A stretch of DNA of 64,000 nt from an uncultured Mucilaginibacter sp. (GTDB lineage: Bacteria; Bacteroidota; Bacteroidia; Sphingobacteriales; Sphingobacteriaceae): NCBI GenBank assembly GCA_903891475.1, contig CAITEP010000010.1:157242-221241 (forward strand), written 5' to 3'. Below the pieces are notes generated by a model that saw only the letters and a list, made by a program, of their open reading frames with translations, was not told the origin of the DNA and did not search any database. Of the stretch, positions 57,365-64,000 are shown in pieces. The position numbers and the translations under genes were made by a program. Positions within the stretch are counted from its first letter, which is position 1, and every line of letters begins with the position of its first letter.

Positions 57365-60300
57365 ATGAAAAAACTTCTACTAGTAAGTTTGTGTTTCCTG
57401 ATGTTTTGCATAACACAGGTATATGCACAAAACCGTACTGTTACAGGTACGGTTACGGCCAAAGATGATGGCCTTCCCATACCGGGAGTAACTGTAAAGG
57501 TGAAGGGTACCACAAACGGTGTCCAAACCAATTCAGCAGGTAAGTATACCATAAGCAATGTTCCGGCAGGAGCAGTTTTGGTATTTACCTTTATCGGTTA
57601 CGAACAATTGAGTCTTTCGGCTTCCGGTTTAATTCTGAATGCAGAATTAACAACTTCAAGCAAACAGCTTGGTGAGGTTGTTGTAACCGGTGCCTTAGGT
57701 ATCAAACGTCAACAAAAGGAAAACGGTTATGCCGCTACCACCATTGGCGCTAAAGACCTTACCCAAACCAACGTTACCAACATCGCAAACGGTTTAACTG
57801 CAAAAGTTGCAGGTTTGGCCATAGCCACTGTTGATAACAGTATTGATCCTCAAATCAGGATTACTTTACGTGGTAACAGGTCTTTATCAGGTAATAACAC
57901 TGCTTTGATTGTTGTTGATGGTATTCCTATCCCAGGAGGCTCTCTTTCATCTATTGACCCTGAGGATGTTTTAGAAGCAAATATTTTGAAAGGTGCAGGT
58001 GCTGCCTCACTTTACGGATCTGAAGCTTCTAACGGTGCAATCATTATTACCACAAAAAGAGGTAATTCTGCAAAACCTGTAATTACTTACAGTAATTCAG
58101 TACAATTACAAAAAGTTGCCTACTTTCCTGATTTGCAAAACCAATTCGGTCAATATGGTGGTGAACCAGCGCCTTATGTTGATCCATTAACAGGTTTCTC
58201 ATTATATGTTCCTTACGAAAACCAATTATACGGACCTCGTTTTGACGGAAGTACTGTACAAGTTGGTGCACCGGCAGGTAGTGCTAATGGTCCCGTTTTA
58301 AAGGTTAAATATTCTGCATTGCCAACTAACCCTATTGAATCATTTTTCAATACAGGTTTTACGGAGCAAAATATAGTTACCGTGTCACAAGGAGACGCTA
58401 AAAACTCCTTCTACATGTCTGCTCAACACATTAATACGGTTGGCGCTATCCCAAATGACTTAAACGTTTCAACTCGTGTAAGCGTAAGGGGAACCAGAAC
58501 ATTTGGAGATTTTTCTGTTGATTATTCTGTTGGTTATACCAAAACAAATATCAGTACTTATGGTACAGGTTATAATGGAGCTAATTTATATACTTCAATA
58601 ATTCAATGGCCGGCCAACTTAGATATCAAACAGTTTAGAGATCCAAACAATGGTACTTTTAGTAACCCTAGCGATTTTTATGATGCTTATGCCATTAACC
58701 CATATTGGATAGTTGATGATTCAAGGATTGACCAAAATAAAGACATCGTTTTATCTAACTTAAAATTGACTTACAGCCCAACTAAATGGCTGGATGCTTC
58801 TTATCAAGCTTCCGAAAATTTTGGTATTGATCAGGACAAATATACTCGTCAACAAGTTAACTTTACTCAATATGCCATCAATGACCCTTTTGGTGCCGGT
58901 AATGTTCCGTCAAGCTTCCCTACAGGTCAAATTCCTGGTCAGGTTTATGATTTTTATGTTTATGGCGATGGTACATTAAATCAGCCTCCGGGTGGTTTAT
59001 CAAGGTTGCAAGGCGACGCGATCCTAAACTTTCACCATTCGATTACTAAAGATTTTAAAGCTAACTTAATTTTAGGTAACACCGTTTGGGAACAATATGG
59101 TAAATTTATTGGTGCAGGAAGTAACAACTTATTGATAAATGGTTTTTATAACCTTAATACTATTAGTGGTGTTCCTTCAGCAACAGAATTGGAAGCAAAA
59201 ATCCGTCAGATTTCTTTCTTTGCCGATTTACACTTAGGTTTCAAAGACTTTTTATTTTTGGATGGTACTTTAAGAAACGAACGCGATTCGCGCCTACCGG
59301 CTCAAAACCGTTCATTCTCTTATCCATCAGCTAAAATTTCATTTGTACCAACTGATGCGATTCCTGAATTAAAAGGAAACAAAACCATCAACTATTTAAA
59401 GCTTAACGCTTCATATAGTAAAGTAGGTAACGTTTCGGTGGGGCCATATTCACTTCAAAACACTTATGGCGTAACAAGTGGTTTTCCATATGGATCTTTA
59501 GGAGCTTTAAGTACTGGTGTAACCAATTACAGCTCAACTTTAAAGCCTGAATTTATTAAAGAACTTGAAATTGGTGCTGAAATATCATTATTTGAGAGCC
59601 GAATTCACGCTACAGCAACTTATTACAAACAAAACAGTACTAATCAAACGTTAACTGTTAATACTTCACCATCAACCGGTTATTCATACTCTGTAATTAA
59701 TGCAGGCGAAATTCAATCAAGTGGTGAGGAATTTGAATTAACAGGACAAGTACTTACAGCTGCGAAAAATACAGTTTCGTGGACTGTTGGAGGTAACCTT
59801 TCAATAAATGATTCAAAAGTTGTTTCATTATTACCCGGAATTAATTCATTACAACTTGGTAACAATGTTTTTGCGGTTGTTGGTCAACCCTTCCCAGTTT
59901 ACCAAGGCACTGATTTAAATAAAGATCCTCAAGGTCGTGTAATTGTTGATAGCCAAACAGGTTTACCAAGTGCTAATCCAACACAACAAAATTTTGGCCG
60001 TACTACTCCTAAATATATTTTGGGTGTAAATTCACAACTAGGCTATAAATTTATCAGCTTATCAGCCGTGGCCGAATATAGAGGTGGTAATATTATTTAC
60101 AACGCCATAGGTAGTACATTAAACTTTGGTGGTTCATCTGCTGTTTCCGCATCAGCTGGTCGTCAAATATTTGTTTATCCTAATTCAGTTATTAATACAG
60201 GTACATCAACTAATCCGGTTTATACACCAAATACCAATGTTACTATTACTGATGGTAATTATGGTTTCTGGCAAAGCTCTGCCTATAACTCAGTGAATGG

Positions 60301-60565
60301 CCCAAGGGTATCAAGCGCGGCATTCTGGAAACTTCGTGAAGTAGCCTTGAACTTTAAGTTAGATCAATTTGTTAAAGGAACTAAATTTATCAAAGGGCTT
60401 TCTTTGGCCTTTACCGGTCGTAACTTAGCTTTATGGAAACCAAAAAGTAACCCATGGGGAGATCCTGAATTTGCCGACACTGTTGGTAACGCTGTGGGAA
60501 CTACCAGTTCAAATCAAACACCAGGCTACAGGCTATTTGGTGGTGACTTAAAAGTAACATTTTAA
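57365..60565 (+). CDS. SusC/RagA-type TonB-linked outer membrane protein
   Basis: A 1066-aa nutrient importer of the outer membrane. Signal peptide 1-21; carboxypeptidase-regulatory-like domain (about 24-100, VTGTVTAKDDGLPIPGVTVKVKGTTNGVQTN); plug domain (about 115-225, GLTAKVAGLAIATVDNSIDPQIRITLRGNRSLSGNNTALIVVDGIPIPGG, LKGAGAASLYGSEASNGAIIITTKRG); then the 22-strand barrel ending LFGGDLKVTF. It is the first gene of a SusC-SusD-DUF1735 operon (13-bp gap to the next gene). The substrate is not evident, since no hydrolase genes follow. Confidence 0.96.
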   Translation: MKKLLLVSLCFLMFCITQVYAQNRTVTGTVTAKDDGLPIPGVTVKVKGTTNGVQTNSAGKYTISNVPAGAVLVFTFIGYEQLSLSASGLILNAELTTSSKQLGEVVVTGALGIKRQQKENGYAATTIGAKDLTQTNVTNIANGLTAKVAGLAIATVDNSIDPQIRITLRGNRSLSGNNTALIVVDGIPIPGGSLSSIDPEDVLEANILKGAGAASLYGSEASNGAIIITTKRGNSAKPVITYSNSVQLQKVAYFPDLQNQFGQYGGEPAPYVDPLTGFSLYVPYENQLYGPRFDGSTVQVGAPAGSANGPVLKVKYSALPTNPIESFFNTGFTEQNIVTVSQGDAKNSFYMSAQHINTVGAIPNDLNVSTRVSVRGTRTFGDFSVDYSVGYTKTNISTYGTGYNGANLYTSIIQWPANLDIKQFRDPNNGTFSNPSDFYDAYAINPYWIVDDSRIDQNKDIVLSNLKLTYSPTKWLDASYQASENFGIDQDKYTRQQVNFTQYAINDPFGAGNVPSSFPTGQIPGQVYDFYVYGDGTLNQPPGGLSRLQGDAILNFHHSITKDFKANLILGNTVWEQYGKFIGAGSNNLLINGFYNLNTISGVPSATELEAKIRQISFFADLHLGFKDFLFLDGTLRNERDSRLPAQNRSFSYPSAKISFVPTDAIPELKGNKTINYLKLNASYSKVGNVSVGPYSLQNTYGVTSGFPYGSLGALSTGVTNYSSTLKPEFIKELEIGAEISLFESRIHATATYYKQNSTNQTLTVNTSPSTGYSYSVINAGEIQSSGEEFELTGQVLTAAKNTVSWTVGGNLSINDSKVVSLLPGINSLQLGNNVFAVVGQPFPVYQGTDLNKDPQGRVIVDSQTGLPSANPTQQNFGRTTPKYILGVNSQLGYKFISLSAVAEYRGGNIIYNAIGSTLNFGGSSAVSASAGRQIFVYPNSVINTGTSTNPVYTPNTNVTITDGNYGFWQSSAYNSVNGPRVSSAAFWKLREVALNFKLDQFVKGTKFIKGLSLAFTGRNLALWKPKSNPWGDPEFADTVGNAVGTTSSNQTPGYRLFGGDLKVTF

Positions 60566-60578
60566 TTAAAAAATAGAG

Positions 60579-62066
60579 ATGAAAAAATATATTTTAATCA
60601 TAGCAGTTCTTTTTGCAACAGGTATAACCAGTTGTAAGAAAGACTACCTTAGCCTGGAGGTAAACCCGAATACACCTTCGGTAGCTACTCCTCAGTTCCT
60701 GCTTGCGGGAGCGTTAAAGGTCGCTGCTGATATAGTGAACCAGGATTATTCAAACTATGCGGTTTGGGGTGGATATTGGACCTCGAGCGGTAACTACGTA
60801 CCTAGCCCGCAATTACAGCAGTATCAATTTACTACTGATAATTATCAGGTGTTTTCACCATTGTATACAAACCTTACTAATTTCAATAATTTAATAGCTG
60901 CTTCTTCTACTGCCGATTTAGCGAATTTTAAGGCAATCGGTATCATTATGAAAGCTTATGATTTTGAGGAATTGGTGGATGTTTATAACGATGTTCCATA
61001 CAGTCAGGCTTTCCAGGCTTCTACCAACTTCTTCCCTGCTTATGATAAGGGACAGGATATTTATAATGATTTGGTAAAGCAACTGGATGCCGCTATCGCC
61101 CTAATAGGTGCAAATCCTACAGCTACTAGTCCTGGTAAATCAGATATCGTATTTCAGGGCAATATGGCAAATTGGCAAAAATTTGCAAATACTTTAAAAT
61201 TGCGCTTAGCTATTCGCCAAAGTAATCTTGGAACCAATGCCGCTCAGGCCGATTTGGCTAGCACTTCGGCAGTAGGTTATATTGACGGTACTTTTGAAGC
61301 CGACGTTAACCCGGGTTATGCTAATAGCGATTCGAATGGTGGCCAAGAGAGTGCGTTTTGGGCAGCTTATGGCTTCGACCAAAATGGCAACCCAACAGGT
61401 AGTAATATTTACTATCGTGCAAATGCCTTTTTTGTAAATTTGTTAGGTATTTATAACGACCCTCGTTTAAACGAATATTTCGCTTTAACCCAACCACCTA
61501 ATACACCTTCAGGCACTCCTGCTTCCATAATAAGGGGTAATATTTTTGGTGATGCAGGCGCGTTACAAAACACTTATACAAGTGCTATTGGTCCTGGTTT
61601 ATTAAAATCAGCAACTCAAAACGCGGTTATATTTTCTTCTGCCGAATCGTTGTTTTTACAATCAGAAGCAGCAGTTCGTGGCTGGATAACAGGCGATCCT
61701 AAAGCTTTATATCAAGCTGCAATCACTGCATCATTTGCTGCAGTTGGCGCATCCGGAGCTACTACTTATTACTCACAACCAGGAATAGTAAATGTTAACT
61801 GGGATGCTTCTACTGATAAGATACAAGCTATTGTAACTCAAAAATACATTTCATTAATCGGGTATGGTAACTTGGAGGCTTATAACGAAATCAGAAGAAC
61901 TGGCTATCCGGTAGGTGTACCGGTAAGTATTGATCCAAAAAGGGCTGGAAATACCAATCCTTCAAGGGTATTTTATCCAACAAGCGAGTATAAGCAAAAT
62001 GCCGCAAATGTTGGTAAAGAAGGTACCATTAACATATTTACCTCAAAAATATTTTGGGCTAAGTAA
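60579..62066 (+). CDS. SusD/RagB-like lipoprotein
   Basis: A 495-aa surface lipoprotein that caps the SusC channel. The signal peptide ends in TGITSC (lipobox). Family segments include LSLEVNPNTPSVATPQFLLAGALK, YDFEELVDVYNDVPYSQAF, YDKGQDIYNDLVKQLDAAIALI, KLRLAIRQSN and the C-terminal QKYISLIGYGNLEAYNEIRRTGYP, matching the SusD-like group PF12771/PF12741. It lies 13 bp after the SusC-like gene and 17 bp before the DUF1735 gene. Confidence 0.95.
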   Translation: MKKYILIIAVLFATGITSCKKDYLSLEVNPNTPSVATPQFLLAGALKVAADIVNQDYSNYAVWGGYWTSSGNYVPSPQLQQYQFTTDNYQVFSPLYTNLTNFNNLIAASSTADLANFKAIGIIMKAYDFEELVDVYNDVPYSQAFQASTNFFPAYDKGQDIYNDLVKQLDAAIALIGANPTATSPGKSDIVFQGNMANWQKFANTLKLRLAIRQSNLGTNAAQADLASTSAVGYIDGTFEADVNPGYANSDSNGGQESAFWAAYGFDQNGNPTGSNIYYRANAFFVNLLGIYNDPRLNEYFALTQPPNTPSGTPASIIRGNIFGDAGALQNTYTSAIGPGLLKSATQNAVIFSSAESLFLQSEAAVRGWITGDPKALYQAAITASFAAVGASGATTYYSQPGIVNVNWDASTDKIQAIVTQKYISLIGYGNLEAYNEIRRTGYPVGVPVSIDPKRAGNTNPSRVFYPTSEYKQNAANVGKEGTINIFTSKIFWAK

Positions 62067-62083
62067 TAAAAAAATAGATAAAG

Positions 62084-63028
62084 ATGAAAAAGAAAATATT
62101 TTTAAAATTTTCCACACTGCTATTGCTTACGGGAACGCTATTTTTAAGTTCTTGCCTAAAGGATAGTAGGTTTGTAGATTTCAGCAAGGTTGGAACTGTT
62201 GTGGATTTCCCTCTGGGAGGAACTTTAAATTTTGGTTCGGATGCGATTACCGAATCAACGGATACTGTTGTAAGGCAATTTTCTATCAATGTGGCATCGC
62301 CAAATTTGCCTACTAGTTCAACATCAATTACATTAAGCGTAAATGATCCGGCAGTTATTGCCGCTTATAATGCCAGCAATACTGCGGTAGCTTTTGTTGC
62401 AATGCCTACCAGCGCATTTGTATTTAACACTACCACAGTAACAATTCCGGCTGGTAAAAACACCGCTATTTTATCGGTAACTATTTACAAAAACCAGCTA
62501 GATCCATCTAAGAGTTACATGCTGCCAATAGCAATAGTAAGCTCTCCGGGAGCTACTGTGAGTGCAAACTTAGGTACTCATTATTTCCACGTAATTGGTA
62601 ATCCGTTTGCGGGTAATTATACATGGAACTTTACCCGTTACAATACCTCAGATGGTTCCGGTGCTGTTTCTAGTGCTTCATTTACAGGTAAAACGGTAAC
62701 TATAAGCCCTGTTACGCCAACTCAATTTGAGGTAACCAGCGGATACTATTTGGCTACCGAAAAATATGAGGTTACATTTACACAAGTTGATGCTACACAC
62801 TTTACTAATTTCCAAATTACCTTTAATGCTACTGACGTAGCAAACGTATTTGTTGCGAATGGTATTTCGGTAACACAGCAACCGGTATTTGCTTATGGTG
62901 TAACACCTGCGTATGACCCTAATGCTATATATAGTTATACCGACGCGCTTAAATTATTTACCTTCCAATATGTGGTTTATAATGGTAGTGCTTCAAGGTT
63001 CTGTATTGATAATTATGTCCATCAATAA
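62084..63028 (+). CDS. DUF1735 (BT_3987-like N-terminal) lipoprotein
   Basis: A 314-aa lipoprotein with signal ending FLSSC. The DUF1735 domain (about 40-150) is recognisable: FSINVASPNLPTSSTSITLSVNDPAVIAAYNAS, FVFNTTTVTIPAGKNTAILSVTIYKNQLDPSKSYMLPIAIVSSPG. The remainder (about 165-314) is a beta-rich domain of the kind found after it (NFTRYNTSDGSGAV). Such proteins are usual third members of SusCD operons and probably bind the imported glycan or peptide at the surface. A terminator follows. Confidence 0.9.
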   Translation: MKKKIFLKFSTLLLLTGTLFLSSCLKDSRFVDFSKVGTVVDFPLGGTLNFGSDAITESTDTVVRQFSINVASPNLPTSSTSITLSVNDPAVIAAYNASNTAVAFVAMPTSAFVFNTTTVTIPAGKNTAILSVTIYKNQLDPSKSYMLPIAIVSSPGATVSANLGTHYFHVIGNPFAGNYTWNFTRYNTSDGSGAVSSASFTGKTVTISPVTPTQFEVTSGYYLATEKYEVTFTQVDATHFTNFQITFNATDVANVFVANGISVTQQPVFAYGVTPAYDPNAIYSYTDALKLFTFQYVVYNGSASRFCIDNYVHQ

Positions 63029-63052
63029 TTTATAACATATATAAATTATACT

Positions 63053-63089
63053 TTAAGAGGCTATCCTGTATGGGGTAGCCTCTTTTTTT
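63053..63089 (+). terminator. Terminator of the SusCD operon
   Basis: AGAGGCTA (63056-63063) pairs with TAGCCTCT (63076-63083), followed by a run of T. It lies 25 bases beyond the DUF1735 stop codon. Confidence 0.88.
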
Positions 63090-63139
63090 ATCTTGGCTTT
63101 AGCCTTTTAAATAATAATGGGAATTAAATTTATACCTAT

Positions 63140-63853
63140 ATGCCAGCAATCCCAATAGTTTATCATGACGAATACTTGGTAGCCATTAACAAACCACACG
63201 GGCTATTGGTACATCGCTCCAAAATTGCCATGGATGTGGAGGTGTTTGCCTTACAACTACTGCGCGACCAACTTGGTAGGCCTGTTTACCCTGTTCACCG
63301 AATAGACCGTAAAACAGGTGGTGTTTTGCTTTTTGCCTTTACCAAAGAGATAGAAAGGCTGATGCAAGAACAGTTTTATAAAAACGAGGTGGATAAACGC
63401 TATTTGGCCTTGTTACGTGGCTTTACTGATGATGAAGGAGAAATAGATTACCCCTTAAAAAAAGAAAACGGAACCATACAGCAAGCATTAACTTATTATA
63501 AAACCCTGGCAAAAACTGAAATTGACTTGCCTTTTGGTGGGCATAGTACTTCCAGATATTCATTGGTGGAGGCCAACCCCCAAACCGGGCGTATGCACCA
63601 ATTGCGCAAACACTTTAGCCATATATTTCACCCCATAATTGGCGACCGAACTCATGGTTGCAATAAACAAAATAAATTGTTTAAAGAACACTGGGAGCTT
63701 GATACCATGTTTTTGCATGCCAGTAAACTAAGTTTTGTCCACCCAGTTACGGGAAACAAAGATGTTATATCTGCACCTTTGCAGGAAGAGTATCTACAGG
63801 TGTTGGATATACTTGGTTTAAACCAAGATATAAGTGCGCTTAAATTGGTCTAA
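63140..63853 (+). CDS. truC: tRNA pseudouridine(65) synthase TruC
   Basis: A 237-aa RluA-type pseudouridine synthase close to TruC. IVYHDEYLVAINKPHGLLVHRS is the family start, the catalytic Asp is in VYPVHRIDRKTGGVLLFA, and KRYLALLRGF, NPQTGRMHQLRKHFSHIFHPIIGD and ELDTMFLHASKLSF follow. It lacks the S4 domain found in RluC/D, which fits TruC. It is transcribed alone after the SusCD terminator. TruC acts on U65 in a subset of tRNAs. Confidence 0.9.
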   Translation: MPAIPIVYHDEYLVAINKPHGLLVHRSKIAMDVEVFALQLLRDQLGRPVYPVHRIDRKTGGVLLFAFTKEIERLMQEQFYKNEVDKRYLALLRGFTDDEGEIDYPLKKENGTIQQALTYYKTLAKTEIDLPFGGHSTSRYSLVEANPQTGRMHQLRKHFSHIFHPIIGDRTHGCNKQNKLFKEHWELDTMFLHASKLSFVHPVTGNKDVISAPLQEEYLQVLDILGLNQDISALKLV

Positions 63854-64000
63854 AAGTATAGGTAATGATGACAAAAATAGTTGGTGGAAATGATTAGAAA
63901 AATTGCTAACTAGCCCAAGCAGATATAAGGAGAAACAAGCTCTGCAGGAGTGCAACTTGCCAGCAATAATATTTGCGACGATAAACATGAGCTGGATTAA

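Noticed and set aside
57365..63028. Recent horizontal transfer of the SusCD operon from its different codon style
   Set aside because: Its codon choice looks like that of strongly expressed outer-membrane genes; base composition alone does not show transfer.

Overview
The window looks like chromosomal DNA of a Bacteroidota bacterium, most likely a Sphingobacteriaceae member (Pedobacter/Mucilaginibacter-like). Supporting signs are a SusC/SusD pair with a DUF1735 lipoprotein, an OMP_b-brl_3-type TonB receptor, futalosine-pathway menaquinone genes, many Bacteroidota-only domain families, and repeated TAnnTTTG promoter motifs a few bases upstream of start codons. This assignment is inference; there is no rRNA here. 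Most of the window is ordinary core and envelope genome. I see no prophage, insertion sequence, integrase or CRISPR array.

Layout. 0.3-7.4 kb: a Prc-like tail protease, an SDR oxidoreductase, a GHL10-type glycosidase-like protein, a coiled-coil membrane protein, a Cys-rich/TonB-plug protein and two tiny genes. 7.5-9.5 kb (minus): PTPS-like enzyme, folE, fabD. 9.6-13 kb (plus): mqnB, mqnD, truB, ribF. 13-15 kb: two VOC proteins, an AhpD-like protein behind a 35-unit tetranucleotide-phased array, and a 3-methyladenine glycosylase whose N-terminus is made of low-complexity repeat. 15.3-18.2 kb: polA. 18.2-21.5 kb (minus): a hypothetical, DUF2809, and a phnN / PfkB kinase / EEP phosphatase cluster. 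21.7-23.7 kb (minus): an AT-rich two-gene unit (nucleosidase-like protein plus a possible nuclease), the most accessory-looking part. 24-32.4 kb: ArsR/SRPBCC pair, cytosolic HtrA-like protease, TlpA-type lipoprotein, tRNA-Asp(GTC), DUF2306, and two tandem paralogous WG-repeat-like lipoproteins. 32.5-37.3 kb (minus): a tetR-tolC-emrA-emrB-like efflux operon. 37.5-43 kb (plus): PIG-L deacetylase, two small membrane proteins, a sodium:solute symporter, trmB and an alkyltransferase-like protein. 43-47.9 kb: TraB/GumN protein, an MsrP-like molybdoenzyme with a cytochrome b partner and a DUF1223 protein, divergent from an ECF sigma factor and its zinc-finger anti-sigma candidate. 48-52.2 kb: ruvC, GMC oxidoreductase, sugar-phosphate-isomerase-like protein, reaction-centre-type cytochrome c. 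52.3-64 kb: TonB receptor, PspC/PadR pair, SusC-SusD-DUF1735 and truC.

How genes work together. mqnB and mqnD supply two steps of futalosine-type menaquinone synthesis. folE and the PTPS-like gene act in sequence on GTP-derived pterin. The four efflux genes encode a complete three-part pump plus regulator. The ECF/anti-sigma pair probably controls the divergent DUF1223-cytochrome b-MsrP unit, whose upstream sequence carries an ECF-style promoter.

Most notable for follow-up: the nucleosidase/nuclease-like pair at 21765-23710; the 4-bp-phased array ending on the start codon of the AhpD-like gene; one dispersed repeat that encodes the same short peptide in two unrelated enzymes (MqnD and 3-methyladenine glycosylase); and an undetected 41-aa membrane ORF overlapping both of its neighbours at 40240-40365.
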